A stretch of DNA of 64,000 bases from assembly GCF_014191055.1 (NCBI RefSeq), contig NZ_JACHWB010000010.1, positions 1 to 64,000 on the forward strand, given 5' to 3'. Origin of the DNA: Microvirga lupini. Its GTDB lineage: Bacteria > Pseudomonadota > Alphaproteobacteria > Rhizobiales > Beijerinckiaceae. A program made the position numbers and the translations under genes. Positions 53,671 to 63,739 of this stretch are shown in pieces. How positions within the stretch are numbered: position 1 is the stretch's first letter; each line of letters begins with the position of its first letter. Below the pieces are notes generated by a model that worked only from the letters and a program-made list of their open reading frames with translations, searched no databases and had not been told where the DNA came from.

Positions 53671-54666
53671 ATGGCACTCGCAAAACCCGCATCCCACTCG
53701 CCCGATCCGGCCATTCAATCGGCCCTGCGCACGCTCGAGACCGAGCGGGACGGCCTGACGATCCTGATGGAGGCCATCGGCAACGGCCTCGGCTCCTTCT
53801 TCACGGCTGCAGTCGAGACGATCGCGGCGGCCAAGGGCCGGGTAATCGTCACCGGCATGGGCAAGTCCGGCCATGTGGGCCGCAAGATGACCGCCACCTT
53901 CGCGTCCACCGGCACCCCCGCCCATTATGTCCATCCGGCGGAGGCGAGCCACGGCGATCTGGGCATGATCCAGACGGATGACGTCATCATCGCCCTCTCA
54001 TGGTCGGGGGAAACGGCGGAGCTTGCCGACATCATCGGCTATTCGCGACGTTTCCGCGTACCCCTGATCGCGCTCACCTCGAACGCGGAATCGACGCTCG
54101 GGCGCGCAGCCGACATATGCCTGACGCTGCCGAAGGCCAAGGAGGCCTGCCCCAACGGGTTGGCGCCGACCACCTCAACCACGATCCAGCTGGCGCTGGG
54201 CGACGCCCTGGCGGTCGCCCTGCTGGAACGGCGCGGGTTTACGGCCGACAACTTCCGGGTCTTCCATCCGGGCGGAAAGCTCGGGGCGCGACTCAAGCTC
54301 GTGCGCGAGATCATGCACAAGGACGAGCGCCTGCCGGTCGTCGGCATTGAGGCACGCATGGGCGAGGCCATCGAGGAGATTGGCCGTAAGGGTTTTGGCG
54401 CCGTGATCGTGGTGAACGGCGACGGCACACTTGCTGGCATCGTCACCGACGGCGACCTGCGCCGCAACCTGAGGCCCGATCTCGCGACGCTGCCGGTCAC
54501 CGCCATCATGACGAAGACGCCGCGCACCATCGCGCCGGATGCCCTCGTGGCCAGCGCCCTCGAGATGGAAGAGGCCTCCCGGATCACGGCCCTGATCGTG
54601 GTCGAGCACAACCGACCCATTGGCCTCGTGCATTATCTCGACCTGCTGCGCGCCGGTGCAGCCTAA
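53671..54666 (+). CDS. kdsD: KpsF/GutQ family arabinose-5-phosphate isomerase
   Basis: The enzyme converts ribulose-5-phosphate to arabinose-5-phosphate, the first step to Kdo for lipopolysaccharide. The 331-residue protein has a SIS domain (about 40-175, GMGKSGHVGRKMTATFASTGTPA) and two CBS domains (about 205-330). It follows galU by 49 bases. GutQ-like paralogs exist, so the LPS role is likely but not certain. Confidence 0.88.
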   Translation: MALAKPASHSPDPAIQSALRTLETERDGLTILMEAIGNGLGSFFTAAVETIAAAKGRVIVTGMGKSGHVGRKMTATFASTGTPAHYVHPAEASHGDLGMIQTDDVIIALSWSGETAELADIIGYSRRFRVPLIALTSNAESTLGRAADICLTLPKAKEACPNGLAPTTSTTIQLALGDALAVALLERRGFTADNFRVFHPGGKLGARLKLVREIMHKDERLPVVGIEARMGEAIEEIGRKGFGAVIVVNGDGTLAGIVTDGDLRRNLRPDLATLPVTAIMTKTPRTIAPDALVASALEMEEASRITALIVVEHNRPIGLVHYLDLLRAGAA

Positions 54667-55116
54667 TTAAGGATCATCAACCACCAGTGTCGTACCTTCG
54701 ATCCGAACCACGCGCACCTTGGCGCCGGCGAACCGGTCGGCTCCTGTCACGCGCCAGGAGCTGTCATCGACCCGGATGCGCCCCTCCCCGTCCTTGATGG
54801 GTGTTTCGAGGGTGAAGACCCGGCCCACAAGGGATTGGCCACGGCGGTTGAGCATCTCGGCCTGAGGCTCATCCTGTGTTCTGGAGCGGGTGACCGCCCG
54901 CCCCAGGATGACCGCTGCGACACAGAGAAGAGCAAAGAGCAGCGCCGAAGCCTGCCAGGAGAGTCCCAGCACCGCATCGAACAATCCGGTCACGATGGCG
55001 GCCAGCCCGAGCCAGATGAAGAACGAGCCCGGCGCTACAAGCTCGACCCCGATTAAAAGCACCCCGAGGATGATCCAGGCCCAGGCTCCGAGGCTGATGA
55101 AGGCATCCTGGATCAT
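54667..55116 (-). CDS. NfeD family membrane protein
   Basis: A 149-residue inner-membrane protein with three hydrophobic segments and a C-terminal OB-fold domain (LVGRVFTLETPIKDGEGRIRVDDSSWRV). NfeD proteins work with stomatin-like SPFH proteins in membrane quality control. Its start overlaps the stop of the SPFH gene by ATGA, so the two are coupled. It meets the kdsD stop with no gap. Confidence 0.88.
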   Translation of the reverse strand: MIQDAFISLGAWAWIILGVLLIGVELVAPGSFFIWLGLAAIVTGLFDAVLGLSWQASALLFALLCVAAVILGRAVTRSRTQDEPQAEMLNRRGQSLVGRVFTLETPIKDGEGRIRVDDSSWRVTGADRFAGAKVRVVRIEGTTLVVDDP

Positions 55117-56099
55117 GAGCGCTCGCTTCCTCCCGTCACGGTTGGGACAGTGCGGGAGGGCCGGTTGGAGCTCGCCCCACCCTCACCGAACACCGACTTG
55201 GTGAGTTCGGCAATGCCGCCGAGCGTTCCGGCCAACCCGGCCGCCTCGATGGGCACGATCACTACTTTCTGGTTCGGAGCTGACGCAAGAGCGCGGATCG
55301 CCTCGATGTATTTCTCCGCCACGATGAAATTGGCGGCCGCAAGATCCCCTTTGGTGATGGCATCGCTGACCATGCCGGTGGCTTTCGCCTCGGCCTCCGC
55401 CTGCCGTTCGCGGGCTTCCGCATCGCGGAACGCCGCTTCCTTGCGGCCCTCTGCCGCCAGGATCTGCGACTGCTTTTGGCCCTCGGCGCGCAGGATCTCC
55501 GCCTGGCGCAGGCCCTCCGCTTCGAGAACGGCGGCGCGCTTCTCGCGTTCGGCCTTCATCTGCCGCGCCATGGCGCCCGCGAGATCCTGTGGCGGGAGGA
55601 TGTCCTTGATCTCGACGCGGGTGACCTTGGCGCCCCAGGGCGAGGCGGCGGCATCCATGACCCGCAGGAGACGCTCATTGATCTCGTCGCGATGAGACAG
55701 CAGCTGGTCGAGGTCCATCGAGCCGACCACCGTGCGGATGTTGGTCATGGTCAGAACCAGCAGGGCCTGGTTCATGTCCGAAACCTCGTAGGAGGCGCGG
55801 GCGGGATCGAGGATCTGATAGAAGGCGGCCGCATCGATGGTGACGCCCGCATTGTCCCGGGTGAAGGCCTCCTGGCTCGGAATGTCGAGCACCTGCTCCA
55901 TGACATTCACCTTTTTGCCGATCTGATCGATATAGGGCACGATCAGCCCGAGGCCGGGGGTGAGCGTCCGCGAATAGCGCCCGAACCGCTCCACCGTATA
56001 GGCATAGCCCTGCGGAACCGTCCGGATGCCCATGGCGATCGTCACCACGACCACCAGCACCAGAACGATGACGAAGATGTCGAAACCACTCACCAGCAT
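55113..56099 (-). CDS. SPFH/stomatin family protein (QmcA-like)
   Basis: A 328-residue membrane-anchored protein with an N-terminal membrane helix (about 5-24), the SPFH/band 7 domain (GIRTVPQGYAYTVERFGRYSRTL... to about 190) and a long Ala/Glu-rich coiled coil. A C-terminal hydrophobic IVPIEAAGLAGTLGGIA segment follows. It forms large rings in membrane microdomains and is coupled to NfeD. The ATG at 56099 fits the family. Confidence 0.9.
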   Translation of the reverse strand: MLVSGFDIFVIVLVLVVVVTIAMGIRTVPQGYAYTVERFGRYSRTLTPGLGLIVPYIDQIGKKVNVMEQVLDIPSQEAFTRDNAGVTIDAAAFYQILDPARASYEVSDMNQALLVLTMTNIRTVVGSMDLDQLLSHRDEINERLLRVMDAAASPWGAKVTRVEIKDILPPQDLAGAMARQMKAEREKRAAVLEAEGLRQAEILRAEGQKQSQILAAEGRKEAAFRDAEARERQAEAEAKATGMVSDAITKGDLAAANFIVAEKYIEAIRALASAPNQKVVIVPIEAAGLAGTLGGIAELTKSVFGEGGASSNRPSRTVPTVTGGSERS

Positions 56100-56234
56100 G
56101 AAGCCCTCAAGGCAACGTCGTTGCAGAGGGCTCACGCTAGCGCAAAGAGGGCTGGAGTCCTAGAGCGTTGCCGCACGACGCGGCTGAGTAAGCCTTCAGC
56201 CCTCATCCTGAGGAGGTTTGTGATTTTCAGCTGA

Positions 56235-57296
56235 TTAGAGCCAGCCTTGCAGCTCGCGCTCCACAATATGATTGATCACGCGCATGCCGTCATCGCTGTC
56301 ATTGAGGCAGGGCAGATAGGCGAATTGCTCGCCGCCGTTGTGCATGAAGATCTCGCGGTTCTCGCCGTCGAGCTCCTCGAGAGTTTCCAGGCAATCCGCC
56401 GAGAAGCCCGGTGCCACGATGGCCATACGCTTCACGCCGCTTTTCGCGAGCGCCTCCACGGTCTTGTCCGTGTAGGGCTGCAGCCATTCCGCCGTGCCGA
56501 ACCGGGACTGGAAGCTCATGCGGAACCTGTCCGGCGACCAGCCGAAAGCCTCGCGCATGAGGCGCCAGGTCTTCACGCATTGGCAGTGATAGGGATCGCC
56601 TTTCAGCAGGTATTCCTTCGGCACGCCGTGGAAGGAGACGAGGATCACCTCCGGCTCGAAGGGGAGCTTCGCCAGTTCCTTCTTCATCGAGGCAACCACG
56701 GACTCGATATAGACCGGATCGTCATGATAAGGCGGCGAGACGCGCACGGTTGGCTGCCAGCGCATGTCCATGAGGGCCCGGAAAGCCTGGTCGCAGGCAG
56801 TGGCCGAGGTGGCGGCGGCGTATTGGGGATAGAGCGGCACGAGAAGGATGCGGTCGCAGCCCTGGTCGAGGAGCGCCTGGATGCGCTCGCGCACCTCGGG
56901 CTTGCCGTAGCGCATGGCCCAATCGACCGTGATCCTGTCACCCGCGATGCTCTTCAGGTGCTGCGTCACCTTCTCCGCCTGGTTGCGGGTGATGGTCTTG
57001 AGCGGCCCCTCGTCGCGTTCGTTGTTCCAGATCGAGGCATAGTCGCGGCCTTTGGGACCGGGACGCTTGGTCAGGATGATCAGGTTGAGGATCGGCCACC
57101 ACAGGAGACGGGGAGTCTCGATGACGCGCCGGTCGGAGAGGAACTCCTTCAGGTAGCGGCGCATGGGCCAGTAGCCCGTGCCCTCGGGAGTGCCCAGATT
57201 CATCAGAAGCACGCCGATCCGCCCGGCCCTCACGGGTGGATGGTCCACCGGGCGGACGCCCTGGCGCAGATCGGTCAGATTCACGGTCTCGTTCAT
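56235..57296 (-). CDS. hemH: Ferrochelatase
   Basis: HemH inserts iron into protoporphyrin IX, the last step of haem synthesis. The 353-residue sequence has LLMNLGTPEGTGYWPMRRYLKEFL at the N-terminus and the catalytic histidine in VSFHGVPKEYLLKGDPY. MSFQSRFGTAEWLQPYTDK and APGFSADCLETLEE follow. The start at 57296 (MNETVNL) is preferred to 57317. Confidence 0.95.
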   Translation of the reverse strand: MNETVNLTDLRQGVRPVDHPPVRAGRIGVLLMNLGTPEGTGYWPMRRYLKEFLSDRRVIETPRLLWWPILNLIILTKRPGPKGRDYASIWNNERDEGPLKTITRNQAEKVTQHLKSIAGDRITVDWAMRYGKPEVRERIQALLDQGCDRILLVPLYPQYAAATSATACDQAFRALMDMRWQPTVRVSPPYHDDPVYIESVVASMKKELAKLPFEPEVILVSFHGVPKEYLLKGDPYHCQCVKTWRLMREAFGWSPDRFRMSFQSRFGTAEWLQPYTDKTVEALAKSGVKRMAIVAPGFSADCLETLEELDGENREIFMHNGGEQFAYLPCLNDSDDGMRVINHIVERELQGWL

Positions 57297-57443
57297 AAAA
57301 TAAAGCCCCTTGGCCACGGAATCCGCACCGAATTCCGCTCCCGATGCCGCCTAGATAGGAGTTTCAGGCCCATCCGCCAACCGAAACCGCCATCACATTG
57401 GCGCGCCCCGCCGCAAGCCGCGTTTGCAGAAAACCAACGCCTC

Positions 57444-59708
57444 TCAGAGCGCCGGACCCTTGTTGGGCTCGTTCTTGAGAACAGTGTCGAGCGCCACCTT
57501 GAGGCCTTCTGGCCGAAAATCCATGTCCACCTGGGCATTCAGCTGCGTCGCCAGCACCCGGTGAAGCAGGCGCGAGCCGAAGCCCTGTCTGGTCGGAGCC
57601 GAAACCGCAGGCCCGCCGCTTTCCTCCCAGACGAGCTTGAGCCTCGTGCCCTCCTCGGCTGGCTCCGTCTCCCAGGAGACGGACACCTTGCCGCGGGACT
57701 GCGACAGGGCGCCGTACTTGGCCGCGTTGGTGGTCAGCTCGTGAATCGCCATGCCGATGGGCACGGCCGCGTCCGACGGCAGTTCGACCGCAGGCCCGGT
57801 CAGGGTGATCCGCTGGCCTCTGACGTCGTTGTAGGGGCGCAGCTCCTTCCCCAAGATCTCGCGTAAGGAAGCCGTCTGCCACACAGCCTCGGTCAGCAGG
57901 GAGTGGGTATTGGCAAGCGAGATGATGCGCCCGACGAAGGCCTGATAGAAATCGTCGATGTTCAGAGCTGAGCGTGCGGTTGCCCCCACCACGGCCTGGA
58001 CGGTGGCCAGCGTGTTCTTCACCCGGTGATGGAGCTCGCGGATCAGCAGGGATTGCTGGGTCTGGGCCTGCTTGCGCTCCTCGATCTCGGTCTGGGCATC
58101 ACGATAGAGGCGGCTGTTCTCAAGGGCGATGGAGGCCTGCGATGTCAGGCCTGCAAGCAGGCGCTCGGACCGCGCATTGAAGATTCCAGACCGATCATGG
58201 CCGAAGACGAGAACGCCGTGGGTCCCGCCGTTGCGCAGCAGGATGGGGACCGCCATCAGGCTGCGGATCACCGGGTGGCCAGGGGTGGCATCCATCGTAA
58301 AGGGTGTGCCGTCATAGCCTTGCTCGACGGCGATGTTGTCCAGGCGGACCGTCCTGCCTTCCGTGAACGCTGGCGCACAGATGGCCCGGATGTCGAGGGC
58401 CGCGAAAGCCGCATCGAAACCCTCGACGGCAGACTTGCTGTAATGAGCCCTCCTTCCCTGAGCCGCCCCGCAAAAGAAGGCTCCTGCCTGCGCCTCGGTC
58501 AGCTCGATACCGGCATCGACGACACTTTCGATGATGCGATCAAGATCGAGTTCCGCCGCAAGAACACTGCCTGTCCGGTTGAGAATTTCCAGGGCTGCGG
58601 TCTCGGTTCGCAGCTCATGGGTGCGCAACGAAACCTGCCTCTCGAGAAGAGCTGCGTTCGCCGCCTGCTCGTGGAACTGCTGCGAGGCCAAGGTCGTCAG
58701 GGCCAGAAGGGCCAGCAAAGCGACCAGGGCGAAAGCGCCATAGAGCCGCGTCTGGACGAACCAAGGCGTCCAATAGGCATCCCGCGGCATGCTGACATTG
58801 ATGTAGAGCGGCATTGCGCCGACCTGCCGATAGGCTCCAACACGTTCGCTGCCCAGGCTGATGAAGGAGTAGAGACCGGCCTGGGAAGTGGTGCGCAAAG
58901 CCGCGTCGAAAGCGGATTTGTCGATGGGGGCAAACGACAGCCCGTCGGGCGGTGGCGGATACTGGGCGATGACCTCTGCATCCGAGCCGCGCATGAGCAC
59001 CACCCGGCTGCCACGGGGCAACCGCACCTTGGACCAATAATCGTAGAAGTAGGACAAGGTCACGGTCACCGACGCGATGCCGCCGAACGCACCATCGCTG
59101 CCCTGCAGGCGACGGCTGATCATGAAGGTCGGAACCTTCGTGACGCGCCCGAGGATCGGCTCACCTACGAACAGGCCCTGATCCCTGTTCATCTGGGCGG
59201 TGAATGCATCGCGCCCGGACACGTTCACTTCAGGGGTAGGAAACCGAGCGGACGTCAGACGCAGGCGACCGCTCGAATCATTCAGCAGAACGTCGTCGAT
59301 ATAAGGTAGCGCCTCCTCGACGGCATGAATCTGCTGCCAGAGAGGCTGCGATGCTTCCACCTGATCCCAACTCTGTCCCTGCATCAGCGCCATGGCCTGC
59401 TTCAAGGTCAGGTCCGTGACCTCCAGGAGCCTTGCGGTGTGATCGGCCAGGAAGAAAGCCGCGTTGCGAAGGTCATCCTCATTGCGCTGGATGAGGCGGT
59501 TGCGCTGTTCCCAGGCGATGTAGCCGAAGGTCAGGAGGATGAAGGCAACGCCGAACAGGCCCATGGCGAGAGTCAGCCGCCCGCGCGCAAGGGAGCGCCG
59601 ACGGCGCTTCTGCGACAGGCTGATTGATTCTGAGCGTGGGTAAAACTGCAAGGAGAGGCCGCTTTTTAGTCCGAGATTCGCCGTTGCGTGCGAAGGATGG
59701 CACAGCAA
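57444..59708 (-). CDS. HWE-family sensor histidine kinase with periplasmic sensor and GAF domains
   Basis: The protein has a first membrane helix (about 46-68), a periplasmic Cache-like sensor (to about 335), a second helix (about 340-362), a GAF domain (about 375-540) and a kinase core. The core shows phosphoacceptor H561 in RELHHRVKNTL, the N-box HELTTNAAKYGAL (about 656) and the WEE signature (about 694) of HWE kinases. The response regulator partner is not adjacent. The frame begins at a TTG (59708); the true start is uncertain but must precede the first helix. Confidence 0.86.
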   Translation of the reverse strand: MLCHPSHATANLGLKSGLSLQFYPRSESISLSQKRRRRSLARGRLTLAMGLFGVAFILLTFGYIAWEQRNRLIQRNEDDLRNAAFFLADHTARLLEVTDLTLKQAMALMQGQSWDQVEASQPLWQQIHAVEEALPYIDDVLLNDSSGRLRLTSARFPTPEVNVSGRDAFTAQMNRDQGLFVGEPILGRVTKVPTFMISRRLQGSDGAFGGIASVTVTLSYFYDYWSKVRLPRGSRVVLMRGSDAEVIAQYPPPPDGLSFAPIDKSAFDAALRTTSQAGLYSFISLGSERVGAYRQVGAMPLYINVSMPRDAYWTPWFVQTRLYGAFALVALLALLALTTLASQQFHEQAANAALLERQVSLRTHELRTETAALEILNRTGSVLAAELDLDRIIESVVDAGIELTEAQAGAFFCGAAQGRRAHYSKSAVEGFDAAFAALDIRAICAPAFTEGRTVRLDNIAVEQGYDGTPFTMDATPGHPVIRSLMAVPILLRNGGTHGVLVFGHDRSGIFNARSERLLAGLTSQASIALENSRLYRDAQTEIEERKQAQTQQSLLIRELHHRVKNTLATVQAVVGATARSALNIDDFYQAFVGRIISLANTHSLLTEAVWQTASLREILGKELRPYNDVRGQRITLTGPAVELPSDAAVPIGMAIHELTTNAAKYGALSQSRGKVSVSWETEPAEEGTRLKLVWEESGGPAVSAPTRQGFGSRLLHRVLATQLNAQVDMDFRPEGLKVALDTVLKNEPNKGPAL

Positions 59709-59826
59709 AAGCCTTTGATGGAGAGGGAATTTACGGCTCGTCTTGCGATTGACCAGGGGGCTGCGACCTATCTTGCCTCGAGCACCAGGGGACGCGCCTG
59801 GACGTCGCGCAGGCCCGTCGGCTCAT

Positions 59827-59858
59827 AAAAACGCCGGGACCCCTGTGGGCCCCGGCGC
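59827..59858 (-). terminator. Intrinsic terminator after the 5'-nucleotidase gene
   Basis: CGCCGGGACCC and GGGCCCCGGCG form an 11-bp stem with one mismatch, followed on the minus strand by a T run (plus-strand AAAAA at 59827-59831). It lies about 25 bases beyond the nucleotidase stop. Confidence 0.75.
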
Positions 59859-59882
59859 CAGGATGAAAAAAGTGCTTTCAGA

Positions 59883-61394
59883 TCAGCGCAGGATAACGCG
59901 GCCCTCGACCTTCGGCGCCACCTTGCCGGCCTTCGCCACGTAGTCGATCACCTGGCTCGCCATCAGCTGGCTGGCAGACGTATCGATGAGCGACTTGGCA
60001 CCAGTGAACGAACGATAGCCGTCACCGCCGCGGCCGACGAAGTCGTTGGTGGCGAGCTTGTAGGTCTTAGCGGGATCGAGCGGCTCACCGTTGATCTTGA
60101 CCGATTTCACGCGGCTGCCGACCGGCTCCTTCACATCGACCTCGGCCACGATGCCGGAGACCTGCGGGAAACGCCCGCCGAGTTCGCGAACCTGGCTGAC
60201 GCCGTTCTCAAGCGCGTCCTTGATCTGCGCACCGGTGACCTCAAGCAGCACGGTTGTGTTGCCGAAGGGCATCTCGGACAGGATGTCGCGACGGGTCAGC
60301 TTCTGGCCGGCCTGATACTGCTTGTCCGCCCGGATGCCGCCGCCATTGGTGAGCGCGACATCGGCCCCGACGGCAGCCTTCATGGCGTCGGCGATCAGGT
60401 TGCCCATGGCGGCCTCGCCCCCGCGCACGGTGGCGCGGCGGCTGTCGAGGGCCGTCTCCGTGGTGCCGATCTCGACATCGAGTTCCTTGGACAGCTTGTC
60501 CTCATAGCCCTTCACCACCGCCTCGATGTCGGGGTCAGGCTTCACGCTGACGGTATCGACGATGCGGAAATTCGGCGACCAGGTGACGGTGGTCTTGCCA
60601 TCCTTCGTCGCCTTGTTCACGGAGAGCTCGACGACGTTGACAAAATTGGCCTGGGACTCGGCCTCCGACAGCACCACCTTGCCGTCGTAGAAGGCGAGCA
60701 GGTGCTCGTCGTGACCGCCGATGACCACGTCCACACCGGCGGAGCGGGCGATGATCATGTCCACCGCCAGCGGTGTGTGAGCAACGGCGACGACGAGATC
60801 GGCGCCCTTCTCGCGCAATTCCTTGGCCTTCGCGCGAGCGGTGTCGATGGTGGAGGAGAACTTGATGGTGCCGGGGCTCGACTCGATCGGCGTCGTCTCG
60901 GTGGTGAGCCCGAAGAAGCCGATCTTCACCCCCTGAACCTCGACCACCTTGTCGGCCTTGGTGTTAGCCGGCAGGCCGTTGCCGTCGATGATGTTGGTGG
61001 CGAGCACGTCGAACTTGGCCTCGGCCATGCGGGCCCGGAAGGCCGCATCGCCGAGATCGAATTCGTGATTGCCCGGCGCCATGGCGTCGACGCCCATGCG
61101 GTTCAGGATATCGATGATGTGAGCGCCCTTGTCGAAACCCGAGAGCAGCGAGGGCGAGATCGTGTCGCCCGCATGGATGAAGAAGGCATTGCCCTTGGCC
61201 TTCTCCTCCTTGACCACCGTCGCCAGGCGGGCGAAACCGCCGCGGCCCTTCTCAGGGCTCATGCGGTCGATATCGTTGGTATGGACGAAGCGGATCGTCA
61301 CGGCCTCCTGCGCCAGGGCCGTGCCCGACAGCAGCAGGGATAGTCCAAGAAAGCCGGCGCGCAGGGCGGCGGAGGGGCGGCTCTGAAGCATCAT
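59883..61394 (-). CDS. Bifunctional metallophosphatase/5'-nucleotidase
   Basis: A secreted enzyme that dephosphorylates nucleotides in the periplasm. It has a signal peptide (cut near LAQEA), a metallophosphatase domain with the metal motifs HTNDIDR, HAGDTIS, GNHEFD and AHTPLAV...GGHDEH, and a C-terminal 5'-nucleotidase domain (MGNLIADAM, NGGGIR, TNDFVGRGGDGY). The ATG at 61394 has a GAGGA ribosome-binding site 6 bases upstream, better than the earlier frame start at 61436. Confidence 0.93.
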   Translation of the reverse strand: MMLQSRPSAALRAGFLGLSLLLSGTALAQEAVTIRFVHTNDIDRMSPEKGRGGFARLATVVKEEKAKGNAFFIHAGDTISPSLLSGFDKGAHIIDILNRMGVDAMAPGNHEFDLGDAAFRARMAEAKFDVLATNIIDGNGLPANTKADKVVEVQGVKIGFFGLTTETTPIESSPGTIKFSSTIDTARAKAKELREKGADLVVAVAHTPLAVDMIIARSAGVDVVIGGHDEHLLAFYDGKVVLSEAESQANFVNVVELSVNKATKDGKTTVTWSPNFRIVDTVSVKPDPDIEAVVKGYEDKLSKELDVEIGTTETALDSRRATVRGGEAAMGNLIADAMKAAVGADVALTNGGGIRADKQYQAGQKLTRRDILSEMPFGNTTVLLEVTGAQIKDALENGVSQVRELGGRFPQVSGIVAEVDVKEPVGSRVKSVKINGEPLDPAKTYKLATNDFVGRGGDGYRSFTGAKSLIDTSASQLMASQVIDYVAKAGKVAPKVEGRVILR

Positions 61395-61589
61395 GCAAGG
61401 TCCTCGTAGCAGGTTGGATCCATGGGTTGTGATCATGGAACCTAGACCGGCAACGTGTCACATTAGTAACATCCTGTCGATATTTTCACCGCCCCAATCG
61501 GCGGCATCCCTGATGTCTTTTTCATCGGTGGCCGCCAGATCCCTTAGCCGGCGCAGGACCAGACCTTGTGCCCCCCGAAAGGTTGCCTC

Positions 61590-62297
61590 ATGAAAGGTCC
61601 CATCAGCCAAGCTCTCGCCGAGTTCCGCGCCAAGCCGAAGACCGCGGGATGGCTCAGGCTGCCTTTCTTTCAGGATGGAAGCGCCGAGGCTGTGGCGGCC
61701 AAGGTCGATGCAGTGATCGCCTCAGGCGCCCAGGTTCTTCCTCCACCGGACGCCGTGTTCACCAGCATCTCCCTCACGCCCCTGGAAAAGGTCAAGGTGG
61801 TCGTCCTGGGCCAGGATCCCTACCCCACGCCGGGTGATTCCCATGGCCTCGCCTTCTCCTATCGTGGATCGGGGCGCCTGCCTGCTTCCCTGCGCACGAT
61901 CCTGCGTGAGATGGCGGAGGATCTGGACGTGCCGCTGCCCGTATCGGGTGATCTCTCTAAATGGGCCAAGCAGGGCGTGCTGCTCATCAACACGGCGCTC
62001 ACGGTGGAGGCCGGACAATCGGGAGCCCACATGAAATTCGGCTGGTCGGCCCTGGTCGATCAGGCCGTCAGCGCCATCTCGCAGCAGCAGCCTGCCGTCG
62101 TGTTCCTGCTCTGGGGCGGTCCCGCCCGCAAGCGCGCAGCGCTCATCGACCGGTCGAAGCATCTCGTGATCGAGGCCGGACACCCCTCCCCGCTCAACCG
62201 GCTCAACGACTTCCGCGGCACGAAGCCTTTCAGCCAAGCCAATGCCTGGCTCGTCGAGAAGGGGCTGGAGCCGATCGATTGGCGGCTGGATGCCTGA
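61590..62297 (+). CDS. ung: Uracil-DNA glycosylase
   Basis: Ung removes uracil from DNA in base-excision repair. The 235-residue protein has the catalytic motif GQDPYPTPGDSHGLAFS (aspartate base), LLINTALTV, and the DNA-binding HPSPLNRLNDFRG. The ATG at 61590 follows an AAAGG motif. It is followed by an aminotransferase gene on the same strand. Confidence 0.95.
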   Translation: MKGPISQALAEFRAKPKTAGWLRLPFFQDGSAEAVAAKVDAVIASGAQVLPPPDAVFTSISLTPLEKVKVVVLGQDPYPTPGDSHGLAFSYRGSGRLPASLRTILREMAEDLDVPLPVSGDLSKWAKQGVLLINTALTVEAGQSGAHMKFGWSALVDQAVSAISQQQPAVVFLLWGGPARKRAALIDRSKHLVIEAGHPSPLNRLNDFRGTKPFSQANAWLVEKGLEPIDWRLDA

Positions 62298-62399
62298 GAA
62301 CCCATGAAGCCGCTTGCCGAGGCCCCCTCGCAGGGTCTAGGTCTCGCGGCATTGACGATGCGTCGCAGGCAGGCCGCCGCGACAGGCTTGGAGATCAGC

Positions 62400-63605
62400 A
62401 TGACGGAATCCCTGTTCGGACAGGTCGAAGCCTTCGCGGGCGACCCGATCCTCTCCCTCAACGACAGCTTCAAGACCGATCCCCGCCCTGAGAAGGTCAA
62501 TCTCAGCATCGGCGTCTACACCGACGAGCAGGGGCGCCTGCCGGTGCTGGGCTCGGTCCGGGCCGCCTATGAGCGCATCGGCTTCGCGGAGCGGCCTTAC
62601 CTCCCCATGGAAGGCCATGCGGCCTACCGCGAGGGTGTGCAGAAGCTCATCTTCGGCGCCGGGCACCCTGCCCTTGCCGAGAAGCGGATCGCAACGATTC
62701 AGACCCTCGGCGGCACGGGGGCTGTCGGCATCGCAGCCGACTTCCTCGCCAAGCACACGCCCGGCCGCACCGTTCTCGTCAGCGATCCGACCTGGGACAA
62801 CCATCACGGCCTGTTCCAGCGGGCGGGCTTCAAGACGGCAACCTATCCGTATTGGAACCGCACAACTCGTTCCGTCGATTTCGACGGCATGGTGAAGGCG
62901 CTGGAGGCCGCGGAGGCCGGCTCCATCGTGGTGCTCCAGCCCGTCTGCCACAACCCGACCGGCGTCGACCTCGACGCGCAGCAGCAGGCGGCCGTGACGG
63001 ACGTGCTCGTCGCCAAGCGCCACATCGTGGTGTTCGACATGGCCTATCAGGGCTTCGGCTCCAGCCTCGACGAAGACGCAGCCTTCGTACGCCGCTATGC
63101 CGAGCGCGCCAGCTGTCTCGTGGCCAACTCCTTCTCGAAGAACTTCTCGCTCTATGGCGAGCGCTGCGGGGGCTTGAGCGTCGTGTGCCGCGATGCTGAC
63201 GAGGCCGAGCGCGTGCTCGGACAGCTCAAGCTCGCCGTGCGCCGCAGCTATTCAAGCCCGCCGATGACCGCCGGCCTTCTCGTTGCCACGGTGCTCGGCA
63301 ACGACGATCTGCGCGCCCAATGGACCCGTGAGGTTGAGACCATGCGCACCCGCATGGATTCCATGCGCAAGCGCCTCGCCGAGCAGATCCGCTCCCTGTC
63401 GAACGAGATCGATGTGGGCTTCCTCACGAACCAGCGCGGCATGTTCAGTTACACGGGGCTGAACGAGCAGCAGGTCACGACCTTACGCGAGCGCGACGGC
63501 GTCTATCTGGTCGGCTCCGGGCGCATGTGCGTGGCAGGTCTCAACGAGGCGAACGTACGAACGGTAGCCAAGAGCTTTGTGGAAGTGAGCCAGACGCGCG
63601 GCTGA
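62400..63605 (+). CDS. Aromatic amino acid aminotransferase (class I/II)
   Basis: A PLP-dependent enzyme that moves amino groups between aromatic or dicarboxylic amino acids and 2-oxoacids. The 401-residue sequence has CHNPTGVDL, FDMAYQGFGSSLDED, and the PLP lysine K247 in NSFSKNFSLYGERCGG. This wording is typical of TyrB/AspC subgroup Ia. The ATG at 62400 has a GGAG motif; an ATG at 62304 is less likely. The next gene towards the edge is an indolepyruvate oxidoreductase, a plausible partner in aromatic amino acid breakdown. Confidence 0.92.
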   Translation: MTESLFGQVEAFAGDPILSLNDSFKTDPRPEKVNLSIGVYTDEQGRLPVLGSVRAAYERIGFAERPYLPMEGHAAYREGVQKLIFGAGHPALAEKRIATIQTLGGTGAVGIAADFLAKHTPGRTVLVSDPTWDNHHGLFQRAGFKTATYPYWNRTTRSVDFDGMVKALEAAEAGSIVVLQPVCHNPTGVDLDAQQQAAVTDVLVAKRHIVVFDMAYQGFGSSLDEDAAFVRRYAERASCLVANSFSKNFSLYGERCGGLSVVCRDADEAERVLGQLKLAVRRSYSSPPMTAGLLVATVLGNDDLRAQWTREVETMRTRMDSMRKRLAEQIRSLSNEIDVGFLTNQRGMFSYTGLNEQQVTTLRERDGVYLVGSGRMCVAGLNEANVRTVAKSFVEVSQTRG

Positions 63606-63619
63606 GAATCATTGCTCCG

Positions 63620-63710
63620 TCGTCATCCCCCGGCTTGTTCCGGGGATCCACGTCTTTGCGCCGCTGAGGTTCCTGATACGTGGATGGCCGGGACAAGCCC
63701 GGCCATGACG
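63620..63710 (-). repeat. Double-hairpin dispersed repeat, copy 2 (inverted)
   Basis: This is the reverse complement of the module at 15078-15160. The CCCCGG hairpin (63625-63646, one bulged C) comes first, then the spacer with CCACGTCTTTGCG, then the perfect 9-bp ATGGCCGGG / CCCGGCCAT hairpin (63684-63706). The spacer is about 8 bases longer than in copy 1. It lies between converging genes. Confidence 0.8.
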
Positions 63711-63739
63711 TGGACTGTAGGATACTCGGACTGGCCTTC

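Noticed and set aside
56201..56213. CCTCA-3-TGAGG palindrome near the SPFH gene, resembling the start of another dispersed repeat
   Set aside because: Too short, and no second half or second copy was found in the window.
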